DNA from: Halodesulfovibrio marinisediminis DSM 17456
GTDB taxonomy: Bacteria; Desulfobacterota; Desulfovibrionia; Desulfovibrionales; Desulfovibrionaceae
Length of the DNA stretch: 64,000 nt
Reading direction: 5' to 3'
Assembly: GCF_900129975.1 (NCBI RefSeq)
Contig: NZ_FSRG01000003.1
Location: 856,997-920,996 of the forward strand
The translations under genes and the position numbers were made by a program. This document shows positions 1-9,249 of this stretch, piece after piece. The notes beneath the pieces are model-generated. The model made no database searches, had not been told where the DNA came from, and saw nothing but the letters and a program-made list of their open reading frames with translations. The stretch's first letter is position 1. Every line of letters begins with the position of its first letter.

Positions 1-434
1 ACAAACGCTTCACCAATGCGTTTAAAGTCGGCAGCATCCATTTCCTTAACATCGTCGCCCATGTCATTATCTTTTGATACTGCCAGCACTGTTAAGCCTG
101 TAGCGGCCTTACTAGTCATTTTTCCGTTATGAAAGATTTGCAGAGCAATTTTGCCACCACCGGCATGAACTGCGTCTGTCGTTCGACGATGGCCTTCAAT
201 CTGAGAATCAGCGTAGATACCAGCAATACCTGGTGCACCACCTTCAGGAGACACAGAAGCAGAACCGGCAATAATCAGCCCTACTCCACCCTTTGCTAAT
301 GCAGCAAGGGTAGCTGTATGATGCTTAGATACTTCATCGTTAGGTAATGAAGCCCCTTCCGCTGTAGCTGAGCGTACAAAGCTGTTAGCTAACTCAAGTC
401 CGTTGATTCGTTTTTTCTCAAATACTTTCATCAT
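1..434 (-). CDS. Old Yellow Enzyme family flavin oxidoreductase, 5' part only
   Basis: This frame runs off the left edge, so only about 144 N-terminal residues are visible. It begins MKVFEKKRINGLELANSF and continues with VRSATAEGAS, ALAKGGVGLIIAG and KIALQIFHNGK, which is the start of an NADH:flavin oxidoreductase TIM barrel that binds FMN. Two adjacent Met codons (432-434 and 429-431) can serve as the start. There is no signal peptide, so it should be cytoplasmic, unlike the exported OYE at 36195. It lies 143 bases downstream of the broken SnoaL-like gene on the same strand and probably shares its promoter. The substrate cannot be told from the sequence. Confidence 0.85.
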   Translation of the reverse strand, partial: MMKVFEKKRINGLELANSFVRSATAEGASLPNDEVSKHHTATLAALAKGGVGLIIAGSASVSPEGGAPGIAGIYADSQIEGHRRTTDAVHAGGGKIALQIFHNGKMTSKAATGLTVLAVSKDNDMGDDVKEMDAADFKRIGEAF

Positions 435-577
435 AATTATTTCTTTTGTTTACCCGATTGCCTGAGTGAACTCAGGACAACTTGTTTATTTAGTTCAGGT
501 TACAGCCAAACTCATTAAGACACTTAAGAATGAATAACCTGTACATTCTTAAGAGCTTTTTCGGGCTTCTTTTTTAA

Positions 578-1129
578 TTACGCTTTTTTTGCCCGTTCAA
601 TGTAGTTATAACTGTCGTCGGAGGTGTCGCGCTTCCCCTTGTATTTATCTGAATAGTTAGCACTCCAAATTGCACTTGCATTCTGATTCTGGTTCCAATC
701 AAAAACGGTAGAACGATGCTTAATCCGCCATTCATCATTTCTTTTTTCAAAGATGAAATGGTGTCTGCCACCAAGAATACCTTCTTTATCCACACCGTCT
801 TCTTCAGCAACATGATATGCCCAGATGTAGCACTCAGCTGTTGCAGTATCGCCATCCAGTTCAATCAACATATTGCTGACTCGGTGCTGGGTTGCCTTCA
901 GAGCCTTAAAGCCTTCCATTCCCTGTGGAACAAACTCCCATGCATTACCGTTGTAGAAAAACAATTCTGGAAAAATTGGATCTTGATGTTCTTCGATAGC
1001 GTCATCCCAGTAACATGCTTTCATCAATTCACCATCTACTCGATCAAGAGAACGAGCAAATTTGTACGCTACCTCAGTAATTTCTTATTTATCCCAAAGA
1101 ACTTGAATTTTTTGTGATTCGGTCATCAT
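578..1129 (-). pseudogene. SnoaL-like (NTF2-fold) protein interrupted by an in-frame stop
   Basis: A perfect ribosome site (GAGGAG) precedes ATG at 1129-1127, and the frame reads MMTESQKIQVLWDK, then TAA at 1087-1085, then EITEVAYKFARSLDRVDG and on without a break to 578. The part after the stop has the SnoaL_4 look: acidic YWDDA, a GGRHHFIFEK strand and an EWRIKHRSTVFDW strand. The residues before the stop fit the usual N-terminal helix of this family, so one base change (for example CAA to TAA at codon 15) broke an intact gene of about 183 codons. Restart at TTG 1027 or ATG 1024 could give a shorter protein lacking the first helix. It precedes the OYE gene in an apparent two-gene operon. 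A sequencing error is the main alternative. Confidence 0.75.
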
Positions 1130-1222
1130 ATGCTCCTCTAGATTGTTTTTCTTTATTTAGGATAGTTAGCAAACGATGAAAGGCAGCCTTTTAGCTTTTG
1201 CTTTCTATTGTCGGCAACTATA

Positions 1223-1240
1223 CTGTAACGATCGTTATAG
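1223..1240. promoter_or_regulatory. Palindromic operator candidate (TetR-type)
   Basis: The core TAACGATCGTTA (1226-1237) is a perfect 12-base palindrome, and the flanks extend it to 18 bases with one mismatched pair. It lies about 95 bases upstream of the ATG of the SnoaL-like/OYE operon, where a promoter is expected. Short palindromes of this kind are typical of TetR-family operators. No TetR gene is in the window, so the regulator is not identified. Confidence 0.4.
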
Positions 1241-1420
1241 AAAAGTTTAAAAAAAATCGGATGTAAAAAGTTCTCGCTGAACATGGAGAACTCGTCCTTG
1301 ACCTCTAACTAAGTATTCTGGAACGATTGGTCAAGTATGAAAGGCAAAATATTTCATCATCCAACTTCCTCTACTTTTTTTATGAAAGATTAAGGTCGTA
1401 AGTGACCTTTATAGAACCAA

Positions 1421-1453
1421 AAAAACGCCCCGCTTACTAGGCGGGACGTTTTT
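1421..1453 (-). terminator. Rho-independent terminator after the Tad operon
   Basis: The arms ACGCCCCGC (1425-1433) and GCGGGACGT (1441-1449) pair with one mismatch around a 7-base loop, flanked by A5 and T5. It sits 75 bases downstream of tadD and can act in both directions. The rest of the 1130-1528 gap holds the operator at 1223 and nothing else that I can recognise. Confidence 0.8.
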
Positions 1454-1528
1454 CATACTGCAATTGCAAAACAAGTGTCATAGAAAGCAATGCGAGAGGA
1501 ATAGTAATTCTATTATACAACCTGAGGG

Positions 1529-2524
1529 TTATTCAAATAAGTTCGTTTCTTGCAAAGCCGAATCGGTAGAAATAATATTCGTTGAATAAGCTTGGTGCTG
1601 TTCAAACTCAGGCTGACTATTATCGATTTTCTTTGAAAATAGCGCAGCCTTAGCGCGTTTTAGGTTTTCATCAGCTTCTGCATAATATGCAGAATGCATG
1701 GATATGGCTTTTTCAAAGCACTTAACGGCCTTGTCATAGTTTTGCAGCAGATAATATATGTATCCGATATTATTATACGCTACCGCTTCAGATGCTGACA
1801 TTCTAAATGCTTCAAAGGCTTCCTGGTAGCGTTCGGTTTTAACCAGAGCTATGCCCAAGTTATTATAGACTCTTTTTTTAGTATTCCCTGCTTTAATAGC
1901 ATTAATAAAAGCATCTACCGCTTCAGCATGTTTTCCTTGCAACAAATAGCAGGTGCCAAGGTTATTGAGGACATCACCATTATTCGGTTCACATCGTAAC
2001 GCCTCAAGGAAAAAGTTCTCGCCTTCTAGTGGATCACCATTGTAGTCACTTATAATGCCCATAATTGCATCTGCTTCCCAGTACATACAACCGCCACCGC
2101 TGGCTTTTTCCAGATGTTCAGCTGCCTTGTCGTGGTCATTAACAGCAAAATAAACTTTGCCTACCCCTAAGTTGGCATCATGACGATCTGCTTCCTTCTC
2201 CAACACAGCAGTGTATTCAACCAAGGCTTTTTCCATAAGCTTTTTACGGAACAGAATATCGCCACGCTTAACACGCAACTCTAAATTTTCTGGCTGGAGA
2301 TGCAATGCTTTGCTGTACTGCATATAGGCTTGTTCTAAGTTCTCTTGTGCAGCGTATTGATCGCCTTCTCGAACATATGCTTGCCAGGTCATTTCTTCTT
2401 TGGGATCATGCTCTTCAAGCCATTCCTGCATACTCGCACTAGATTCAATGTTCTTTTTACAACCGGTGAGTAACAGCCCAAAACACAACAAGATAACACT
2501 AAAAACACCCCAAGCAGTTCTCAT
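1529..2524 (-). CDS. tadD: TadD-like TPR lipoprotein of the Flp pilus
   Basis: This 331-residue protein starts with a lipoprotein signal peptide ending LLLTGCKK, so Cys22 should be lipidated and the protein anchored in the outer membrane or periplasm. The rest consists of tetratricopeptide repeats, seen as EQAYMQYSKALHLQPENLEL, EKALVEYTAVL, NNLGTCYLLQGKHAEAVDAF and NNIGYIYYLLQNYDKAVKCF. TadD proteins act as pilotin or assembly scaffolds for the Tad secretin. It is the last gene of the operon, 22 bases after tadC, and is followed by a terminator. The TPR and lipobox are clear; the TadD role rests on position. Confidence 0.85.
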   Translation of the reverse strand: MRTAWGVFSVILLCFGLLLTGCKKNIESSASMQEWLEEHDPKEEMTWQAYVREGDQYAAQENLEQAYMQYSKALHLQPENLELRVKRGDILFRKKLMEKALVEYTAVLEKEADRHDANLGVGKVYFAVNDHDKAAEHLEKASGGGCMYWEADAIMGIISDYNGDPLEGENFFLEALRCEPNNGDVLNNLGTCYLLQGKHAEAVDAFINAIKAGNTKKRVYNNLGIALVKTERYQEAFEAFRMSASEAVAYNNIGYIYYLLQNYDKAVKCFEKAISMHSAYYAEADENLKRAKAALFSKKIDNSQPEFEQHQAYSTNIISTDSALQETNLFE

Positions 2525-2545
2525 TACACCCTCTCTTGCGTTATG

Positions 2546-3436
2546 TTAGTAGATAAACATCTTGGAAATACGAATTACTGCCGGTCCCATGAGAATGAGC
2601 ATTAACATTGGAAAAATGAACAAGATAAGCGGAATTAAAAGTTTTACAGGGAGTTTGCCTGCCACTTCTTCGGCTCGCTGCATACGCTTTGTTCTTAACG
2701 AATCAGAATAGATACGAAGAGTTTGTGATATACTTGTACCAAAGGTTTCAGCTTGGACAAGCATTGCTATAAGGCTATTTAAATCATCACAGTCAGCTCT
2801 AACAGCAAGTCGTCTCAGAGCTTCTGTTCTACCTTTACCTGCAAGCAGCTCAAGTGACATCTGTCTAAATTCAGAATGCAGGATTGGACAACTTGTAGCA
2901 ATTTCGTCTGATACGCGTGCAATGCCTTGCTCCAGTCCCATTCCTGCTTCAATACAAACAACAAGTAAGTCGAGTACCTCTGGAAGCTCCCAGGATATCT
3001 CCTGTTTTCTTTTATTGATTCGGTAGGATAACAAAAAAGTAGGGAGAAAAAAGCCCACTCCAGCGGCAACAAATTGTAATACAAATACTTGCATAAGCAG
3101 AAGTTGCTCGGGATAGCGACGACCCAACCACCAGACAAAAGCTATTCCAACTAACGCTAATCCTATGCGTACAGCCCAGTATGCCTTTGGTGCCCAAGGC
3201 GCACGTAAACCAGCTTTAAATAATTTCAGGCCAAGAGCACTAGTTTTCTCATCATACTTATATGCCGTCGTTTTATTATTATTAGGTTGTGATGGCTCGG
3301 GACCACCAACTATCTTTTCAACGCGTTTTTGAACAACCTTTTTGGGATCTTTGCGCATGAAGTAATTCAACAAAAAATATGAAACAACCAAAATAGTTAT
3401 TCCAACTAAGGCTGGGATTAAAATAAGATAATTCAT
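2546..3436 (-). CDS. tadC: TadC inner-membrane platform protein
   Basis: This 296-residue GspF/T2SSF-domain protein has an N-terminal membrane helix (residues about 3-26), a second pair of helices around 88-140, and a C-terminal hydrophobic stretch ending in LLIPLILFIFPMLMLILMG. The cytoplasmic T2SSF core includes LDLLVVCIEAGMGLEQGIAR and a FGTSISQTLRIYSDSLRTKR segment typical of TadC. TadB and TadC together form the platform on which the TadA ATPase works. It starts 3 bases after the tadB stop codon, so the two are translationally coupled. Confidence 0.93.
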   Translation of the reverse strand: MNYLILIPALVGITILVVSYFLLNYFMRKDPKKVVQKRVEKIVGGPEPSQPNNNKTTAYKYDEKTSALGLKLFKAGLRAPWAPKAYWAVRIGLALVGIAFVWWLGRRYPEQLLLMQVFVLQFVAAGVGFFLPTFLLSYRINKRKQEISWELPEVLDLLVVCIEAGMGLEQGIARVSDEIATSCPILHSEFRQMSLELLAGKGRTEALRRLAVRADCDDLNSLIAMLVQAETFGTSISQTLRIYSDSLRTKRMQRAEEVAGKLPVKLLIPLILFIFPMLMLILMGPAVIRISKMFIY

Positions 3437-3439
3437 ATG

Positions 3440-4411
3440 CTATACCTTAATCTTAACCATACGGTACATAACAATTATGCCAAAAAACATTAACCCGCCT
3501 ACAACCTTTAACAACGAAATCCCTTCTGGGTTAGTATAAAGTAAGCTCATGTATTCAGGATTGAGGTAGAAGATCACCAAACCAATTCCCACAGGAAGAA
3601 TTGAGAGAATAATGGCGGAAATTCTGGCTTCTGCAGAAAGAACCCTAACTCGACCAAGAAACTTATAATGTTCACGAATAAGGTGAGCGATTGTCTCTAC
3701 CAGCTCCGCAAGGTTGCCGCCTACTTCGCGTTGGATAATTACTGAGATCGCGAAAAAACGAAGGGACGGTAAATCGACGCGTTCCATTAAATTTTTTAAT
3801 GCCTTTTCTAATCCGATACCATAATTTATTTCTTGAAGGGTCTTTTCAAACTCTTGCCCCAAAGGCTTATCATATTCTTCTGCAAGAAGGTTAAAACCAG
3901 AAGATATCCCATGTCCTGCTCGTAACGCACGCGCCAATCCATCTAATGCATCGGGAAGTTGTTTAAGAAATTTCGCCATCCTGAGTTTCTTTTTTATTTT
4001 AACCCATAACCATGGAAGCACCCCCACACCTATAACAAAAATAGAGGTTGCCATAAACGGCGCATGAATAACTCCATGCAAGATCAGATAAGTAATAACG
4101 GGTGCACCAATGCATAATGAAAGAAAGACCGCGGGATTCAACTGAATATCAGCTTGCAATAAAAGCCTCTGAATCGAAAAACCTATTGGCACTTTTTTAA
4201 GAAAAGTATCCAACCATTCAATGCTGGAAAATTCAGCCTGCCGGAACAAACTCTTTTGAGTAACGTCCTTCCTTTCTCCAGCCCTTCGAACGCGGGCTCC
4301 AATCTTGCCGAACTGGCGTTTACTGTATGTCAATACTCCAATTATGAAGAGAGCTCCAAAAAAAGCTGTCAAACTTGCAGCAATAACAACAGGAGAAATT
4401 TCCCATATCAT
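3440..4411 (-). CDS. tadB: TadB inner-membrane platform protein
   Basis: This 323-residue T2SSF-domain protein has an N-terminal membrane helix, a central pair of helices (about 95-135) and two C-terminal helices. Motifs include [20 protein letters not shown] and [19 protein letters not shown], the usual TadB/GspF signatures. Its ATG overlaps the tadA stop as ATGA, so translation is coupled. With TadC it forms the inner-membrane base of the Flp pilus machine. Confidence 0.94.
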   Translation of the reverse strand: MIWEISPVVIAASLTAFFGALFIIGVLTYSKRQFGKIGARVRRAGERKDVTQKSLFRQAEFSSIEWLDTFLKKVPIGFSIQRLLLQADIQLNPAVFLSLCIGAPVITYLILHGVIHAPFMATSIFVIGVGVLPWLWVKIKKKLRMAKFLKQLPDALDGLARALRAGHGISSGFNLLAEEYDKPLGQEFEKTLQEINYGIGLEKALKNLMERVDLPSLRFFAISVIIQREVGGNLAELVETIAHLIREHYKFLGRVRVLSAEARISAIILSILPVGIGLVIFYLNPEYMSLLYTNPEGISLLKVVGGLMFFGIIVMYRMVKIKV

Positions 4412-5802
4412 GGCTGCCTCTCTTCCATAATAGTAAGACCAAAAACTTCAGGATTAATTTCGATACCATGGGCCTCAAGTTTATCCAGAAAGTAAGGTCT
4501 AATGCCCATCATTTTAAAGTGGCCAAGAACCTTTCCTGACTTATCAATCCCTTCTTGTTTGAACTGGAAAATTTCTTGCATCGTAATCGTTTCTTGTTCC
4601 ATGCCAGTGATTTCTTGCATGCTCACAATTTTACGAGTTCCGTCAGAAAGACGGGAAATTTGAATAATCACATCAATTGCAGAACTGATAAAACGTCTAA
4701 TGGATTGCACATCGATCAATACACCGGACATGGATACCATTGTTTCAAGTCGCATTAGAGCATCACGCGGGCTGTTTGCGTGAATAGTGGTCAACGAACC
4801 ATCATGGCCTGTGTTCATAGCCTGCAACATATCGAGTGCTTCCCCACCACGAACCTCACCTACAATGATCCTGTCTGGTCGCATACGAAGAGTGTTTTTT
4901 ACAAGGTCCCTTTGAGTAACCTCACCTTTTCCCTCAATATTCGCAGGGCGGGTTTCTAAGCGTACTAAATGTGTCTGTTTTAACTGAAGCTCCGCGGCAT
5001 CTTCAATTGTTACTATACGTTCTTGCTCAGGGATAAAACGCGATAACACATTCAAAAGGGTTGTCTTACCACTACCTGTTCCGCCCGAAATAAGTACATT
5101 AAGTCTTGCCTTAACAAGACCTTGAAGTAGCTTGGGGATACCTTCAGTTGGTAATGTACGGAAATTTATGAGGTCTTCAAGCTCAAGAGGGTCAACCGAG
5201 AACTTTCGAATAGATAATGCGCTTCCATCAAGGGCAAGAGGAGGAATAATGGCATTAACACGGCTGCCATCCTCAAGCCTTGCATCAACCATAGGGTTAG
5301 CTTCATCAATCCTGCGCCCTACCCGGTTAACAATTCGATCAATAATTTTACGTAGATGCTCTTCATCCTTAAATCGACTTGGTGTGAGCTCAAGCAATCC
5401 AGCGCGTTCAACAAATACTTGTTTAAACGAGTTTACCAGAACATCGTTGACAGTTGGATCCTTCAAATAAGGCTCCAACGGACCAAGTCCTAAAATCTCA
5501 TCCTTTACTTCTTTGAGTAGGAGTTTTCTCTCAAGCGCATTTAACGGCACATCAGCAAATTGTTCAGAAAGTATTATCTGAATATGACGCGTAAGCTGAT
5601 CTGCCAACACTTCTTGCGGCATTCTCTCAAGCGCTTTAAGATCAAAGGCTTCGATCAACGCATCGTGCAATTGCAGTTTTATCTCATGATAACTGTTGCT
5701 ATAATCTTTGGAATAATCAGCAGTTTGAAGGCGATCTAATGGTTGCTTCTTAGCTGCAGACTTTTTTTCCAGAATTTTGTTAATTCTGTTACTAAGCGTC
5801 AT
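4408..5802 (-). CDS. tadA: TadA/CpaF secretion ATPase
   Basis: This 464-residue protein is a hexameric type II/IV secretion ATPase that powers Flp pilus extension. The N-terminal domain carries [19 protein letters not shown], and the core has Walker [12 protein letters not shown] near residue 241, an Asp box ([11 protein letters not shown]), Walker [15 protein letters not shown] near 310 and the His box [18 protein letters not shown]. All catalytic motifs are intact and the length is normal for CpaF. A good AAGGGG ribosome site precedes the ATG at 5802. Confidence 0.97.
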   Translation of the reverse strand: MTLSNRINKILEKKSAAKKQPLDRLQTADYSKDYSNSYHEIKLQLHDALIEAFDLKALERMPQEVLADQLTRHIQIILSEQFADVPLNALERKLLLKEVKDEILGLGPLEPYLKDPTVNDVLVNSFKQVFVERAGLLELTPSRFKDEEHLRKIIDRIVNRVGRRIDEANPMVDARLEDGSRVNAIIPPLALDGSALSIRKFSVDPLELEDLINFRTLPTEGIPKLLQGLVKARLNVLISGGTGSGKTTLLNVLSRFIPEQERIVTIEDAAELQLKQTHLVRLETRPANIEGKGEVTQRDLVKNTLRMRPDRIIVGEVRGGEALDMLQAMNTGHDGSLTTIHANSPRDALMRLETMVSMSGVLIDVQSIRRFISSAIDVIIQISRLSDGTRKIVSMQEITGMEQETITMQEIFQFKQEGIDKSGKVLGHFKMMGIRPYFLDKLEAHGIEINPEVFGLTIMEERQP

Positions 5803-5820
5803 TCGAAGCCCCTTATTGTA

Positions 5821-6966
5821 TTATATTCTTGAGAAAAATCTTGATTTTTTAGCTCGTGGTTCACTCTTGGTTATTTTCTGTGCTACTGCACGAATCCCTT
5901 TAGCGGATGGAGAATGAGGGTACGCCTCAAGCAGCGGAATACCACGGTTAATTGCCGACAGCGGTTTTTCGTTGTCTTCTGCTATTTCTGCAAAAATATC
6001 TTTATGAGTTATCTGCTCAATTTCATTCTTTTCAATAATCACTCTCGATGTATAACGATTAACAATAAGCTTAATCATTTCACCTAGCATCGGTGAGACC
6101 TGTTTGCACAATTCGACAACATACTTAGCACTTGAAAGGCATGCTAGCCCCATCTGAGTGATCATTAACGGAGAATCAACGCGTTCTAAAATAGTTAATG
6201 CTGCATTGTCCTGTACTGAACCTGCATCAACAATGACCATGTCGAAACTGCTTGTTGCAGCAAATAGTAAATCCTGAATACTATCGGAAGATAGTGTGAG
6301 ACGATCGTGATGTTGTGCAGGCGCTGGCAGCACATAAAGATTGTCACTGTATTTATAGAGGATACTTTTGAGGAAGGTAGAATCAATCCGCGATTGGTTG
6401 GTCATTGCATCCACCCAACTATAATCATGCTCAAAATCCAAAAAGAGACTTACATCTCCATATGGTCTTGAAAGATCGAGCAAAACAACTTTGCGTCCTT
6501 TCTCGGCAAAGTAGGTAGCCATTCCGACAGCAATGGTGGTTGTTCCCACCCCTCCTCTGGCTCCCAAAATAGCAATCGATGTTCCTGCGGAGAGTCCTTC
6601 TTGAGTAGCTAAGAATTTTTCTCTGTAACGGCGAAGAGATGCAATAAAGTCGTCTGGCGCTAATGGTGATGGAAGGAACTCGTCTACTCCCATTTGAATA
6701 CAGCGTAAAAGTAAATCTTGGTGATAGTTACTAGCGGTCATCAATATACCACCAGAATACCCTTGCTGTTTCATTCCAAAAACCTCTTTCAACGTAGTTT
6801 CTGGTTCTCCACTTACTTCGATAAGCATTAAAGCATTCTGTGCTTCCAAAGGATCATCAACAAGTTCAAACCCAGGAGTACGCTTTACCGCCTCATTCAG
6901 TTGCTGAGAAAGCTGATTATCAGAAATAAGAATTGAAACTCCGATTACTGTATCGTTTGCACACAT
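5821..6966 (-). CDS. tadZ: TadZ/CpaE pilus-localisation protein
   Basis: This 381-residue protein has a receiver-like N-terminal half (to about residue 125) without a convincing phosphoacceptor pocket, followed by a ParA/MinD-type ATPase domain. The deviant P-loop reads GARGGVGTTTIA: the two lysines of the canonical KGGxGK motif are replaced by Arg and Thr, so ATP hydrolysis may be weak or lost, as reported for several TadZ proteins. VVLLDLSRPYGDVSLFLDF and FDMVIVDAGS are the switch regions. TadZ places the machine at a cell pole. It is followed 18 bases later by tadA. Confidence 0.9.
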   Translation of the reverse strand: MCANDTVIGVSILISDNQLSQQLNEAVKRTPGFELVDDPLEAQNALMLIEVSGEPETTLKEVFGMKQQGYSGGILMTASNYHQDLLLRCIQMGVDEFLPSPLAPDDFIASLRRYREKFLATQEGLSAGTSIAILGARGGVGTTTIAVGMATYFAEKGRKVVLLDLSRPYGDVSLFLDFEHDYSWVDAMTNQSRIDSTFLKSILYKYSDNLYVLPAPAQHHDRLTLSSDSIQDLLFAATSSFDMVIVDAGSVQDNAALTILERVDSPLMITQMGLACLSSAKYVVELCKQVSPMLGEMIKLIVNRYTSRVIIEKNEIEQITHKDIFAEIAEDNEKPLSAINRGIPLLEAYPHSPSAKGIRAVAQKITKSEPRAKKSRFFSRI

Positions 6967-6979
6967 AGCGTCCCCTTTC

Positions 6980-8131
6980 TCACTGTCTGCTGGAGTCTTT
7001 CACAAATTTCAAAGTGTATATTAAACAGTCTCCACTACCATTGCCGGGAACTGGTTGCGCAGCCATTCCACGTATAAAGCGACCGGTAACATCATTCCCT
7101 GTCAGTCCTTCAATAAAAACTGCTCCGAGGTAGTTTACAAATACTGTGTTTCTTCCTGATGCTGGAGGAAGCAACGGATTGTAGAAAGCAATAATAACCA
7201 CTCTAGGACTTTCTAACGGAGTTGGGAATATACTGTTAATTACTGTATTCTCAGTATCACTCCACACTGCATTAGCATCTAGAGCAATAAGGTCATCTAT
7301 TCCTTGCTTAGTTGGGCCAATCATCATTCCCGGTTCCAAAAGTAATTCATCGCCAATTTCAACAGCATAGAGACTATTACTTCCTTCACAACCCGCGATA
7401 TTATCACGGTATGCAGAAGCACCCGAAACAGGATCCCCTTTGTTTACAGGAGGTAAGTCAATTGCACTAGCTTGCCCGGGAACAAGTGTATCCTGCGGAT
7501 TGCCGAATTTTAATATTATTTGCGTTCCAAGATCACTTTCTGAGTACCCTTGAACAACTACAGTCTGCATTTCTAAAGGGTCATCAACATCAAGCTCACC
7601 GTCACCGTCTAAATCCGTGAAGGTAAACTTATCTGGTGCAGAAAACGGCTTAAGGCACTTAGATGAACAAACACTGGCTATTTGCACGCGCGAAGCTGCA
7701 GTAACATCAAATTCATCAACATCAAGTACAGAACCAAAGATGGTTGATAATGAGTTACCTCGATCTGTCGTACGAGAAATCTGAACCTCTATTTCATTAG
7801 GTGATGTGGTATCAGGGGTACCGTCAAGATAGTACGTTACGTCACTATCCTGCAGCGCTGTTGTCGGCACATCATTAGTGTCCAGATTAGCTCGACCATA
7901 TTCAACAGCTTCCGCCGTTGGTTCATCTAAGTCTGAGCCGCTCACAAGTAGGCTACGCCCACCAGCAAGTGCTGCTATATCTGCAGCTTTTTGCAAATGA
8001 GCGCGTTTTTCCCGCAAGAGACCTACGTCGACACCAAATGCAACAAAGCCCAAAACAACTACAAGCAATATTGCCATGATGACGCCTACCGCGCCGCGTT
8101 CATTTTGAATAAGTTGGTATAGTCGTTTCAT
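6980..8131 (-). CDS. TadG-like Flp pilus assembly protein, locus copy
   Basis: This 383-residue protein begins with a pseudopilin-like segment (NERGAVGVIMAIL, then a hydrophobic helix) and the TadG N-domain marker LREKRAHLQKAADIAALAGG. The large exported C-terminal part has a calcium-loop-like stretch DLDGDGELDVDD near residue 175, CSSKC, and a conserved C-terminus ending FVKDSSRQ. Such proteins are anchored minor components of Tad pili. A paralogue with long identical blocks lies at 33838-34992. It follows tadE by 7 bases. Confidence 0.88.
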   Translation of the reverse strand: MKRLYQLIQNERGAVGVIMAILLVVVLGFVAFGVDVGLLREKRAHLQKAADIAALAGGRSLLVSGSDLDEPTAEAVEYGRANLDTNDVPTTALQDSDVTYYLDGTPDTTSPNEIEVQISRTTDRGNSLSTIFGSVLDVDEFDVTAASRVQIASVCSSKCLKPFSAPDKFTFTDLDGDGELDVDDPLEMQTVVVQGYSESDLGTQIILKFGNPQDTLVPGQASAIDLPPVNKGDPVSGASAYRDNIAGCEGSNSLYAVEIGDELLLEPGMMIGPTKQGIDDLIALDANAVWSDTENTVINSIFPTPLESPRVVIIAFYNPLLPPASGRNTVFVNYLGAVFIEGLTGNDVTGRFIRGMAAQPVPGNGSGDCLIYTLKFVKDSSRQ

Positions 8132-8138
8132 ACCATCC

Positions 8139-8498
8139 TCACGGTATTTCGTACGTTACATATGAAGTAACATCCCCTGGAATTACCCATCTGGTAAAAT
8201 TACCAAACAAAGGTACCATTGGAAGTGTAAGCTTCAGCTCCCCAGCGTTTGGTGACGTAATTTGAAGTCCACTCGCATCTATGTTTGCATTAGTCAGAAC
8301 ATTTTTGATTGGGTCAACATGGGGATCTCCTCGCATTATACAGACCGCACCCTCGCGAGCCGCGCGATCAAGCACAACTTGTGCATTAATTATTCTAGCT
8401 GTCTCAACGAGGCCGATAAAAATCGGGATCAGTATAAAAAACAGTACAATTATGAATTCGATAGCGATTGCACCCTTTTCATCATGTACCAACTTCAT
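8139..8498 (-). CDS. TadE-like minor pseudopilin
   Basis: This 119-residue protein opens EKGAIAIEFIIVLFFILIP, a TadE signature with a Gly before the processing site and Glu at +5, followed by one membrane helix. The exported remainder has VVLDRAAREGA, typical of the TadE domain. It should be processed by the TadV peptidase encoded at 11524 and act as a minor pilin. It is the second of two adjacent TadE-type genes. Confidence 0.9.
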   Translation of the reverse strand: MKLVHDEKGAIAIEFIIVLFFILIPIFIGLVETARIINAQVVLDRAAREGAVCIMRGDPHVDPIKNVLTNANIDASGLQITSPNAGELKLTLPMVPLFGNFTRWVIPGDVTSYVTYEIP

Positions 8499-8529
8499 AT
8501 GTAATCTCCTGCCAGTTAGGATACACTCC

Positions 8530-8937
8530 CTATTTCTCCGAACGCATTGTTACCGAGTGACTAATTGCCTGAACTCCAAAAGCCCCAGTGATAAAATTAG
8601 GCAGAATTATGAAAGAGAAAGGGATCGAAACTGTTACCTTTATAGCCGCAGGGGCATTAGCAGTAGCTGGGATTGGTGTAACGGTCGGTACAACCGTAGG
8701 ATCCCAATCACTTAAGTAGAATGCCACAACTTCATCTATTTCTTGTTGTGTGACATCTGGTAACACAGCCAACCGTGCCCCTTCATTAGCTGCATGCACT
8801 ACGGCGTGTTTTGCCCAATAGAATCGCCCAATCTCAATCGTGCCGAATACTAGCAGCAACAGAATAGGAAGCATCAGCGCCATTTCTATAGCTGCTGCAC
8901 CTCGTTCAGAGCAAAATTGCCTCCGGCTGCTAAGCAT
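8530..8937 (-). CDS. TadE/TadF-like minor pseudopilin
   Basis: This 135-residue protein has SERGAAAIEMALMLPILLLL with Glu at +5 and a single helix, then FYWAKHAVVHAANEGARLAV, the conserved TadE core. The C-terminal part is a beta-rich exported domain. It is the first of two consecutive TadE-type pseudopilins and lies 12 bases after the small lipoprotein gene. TadE and TadF cannot be separated with certainty here. Confidence 0.9.
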   Translation of the reverse strand: MLSSRRQFCSERGAAAIEMALMLPILLLLVFGTIEIGRFYWAKHAVVHAANEGARLAVLPDVTQQEIDEVVAFYLSDWDPTVVPTVTPIPATANAPAAIKVTVSIPFSFIILPNFITGAFGVQAISHSVTMRSEK

Positions 8938-8949
8938 AGTTTTCTCCTA

Positions 8950-9237
8950 TTAGTCTCTTGACACTTTAAACGCGTCTGTCGATGTTGTACTTGATTTTAC
9001 AGAAAGCTTTTTATCGTTATCTTGTATGTAGCTGTTATTGATGAGTAGTTGTTTATCACCATTCATCATTTCTTCTCCTATTACAGGAGGGCATTCAACT
9101 TTTTGCATGTCAGTAGCAAGATGCACGGAGTCACCCATCGGTGCCATACTGTGCCGTTCCCAAGCTTCCATTTGTTTGCAACCGCTTGCCAAAATGGCCA
9201 AACACACCGCCAACATTATATGACATAGAGTTTTCAT
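8950..9237 (-). CDS. Small lipoprotein of the Tad locus, function unknown
   Basis: This 95-residue protein has a lipoprotein signal peptide ending LAILASGCKQ, so Cys20 should be lipidated. The mature part is short, polar and without a recognisable domain. It sits between the secretin and the pseudopilin genes, where other Tad loci carry CpaD/RcpB-type lipoproteins, but it is far shorter than CpaD and I see no CpaD motif. A role beside the secretin is an inference from position. Confidence 0.75.
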   Translation of the reverse strand: MKTLCHIMLAVCLAILASGCKQMEAWERHSMAPMGDSVHLATDMQKVECPPVIGEEMMNGDKQLLINNSYIQDNDKKLSVKSSTTSTDAFKVSRD

Positions 9238-9249
9238 AGGATTCCCTCA

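Noticed and set aside
8281-8715. 144-codon frame antisense to the two TadE-type genes
   Set aside because: It is a shadow of well-supported genes on the other strand with no ribosome site.
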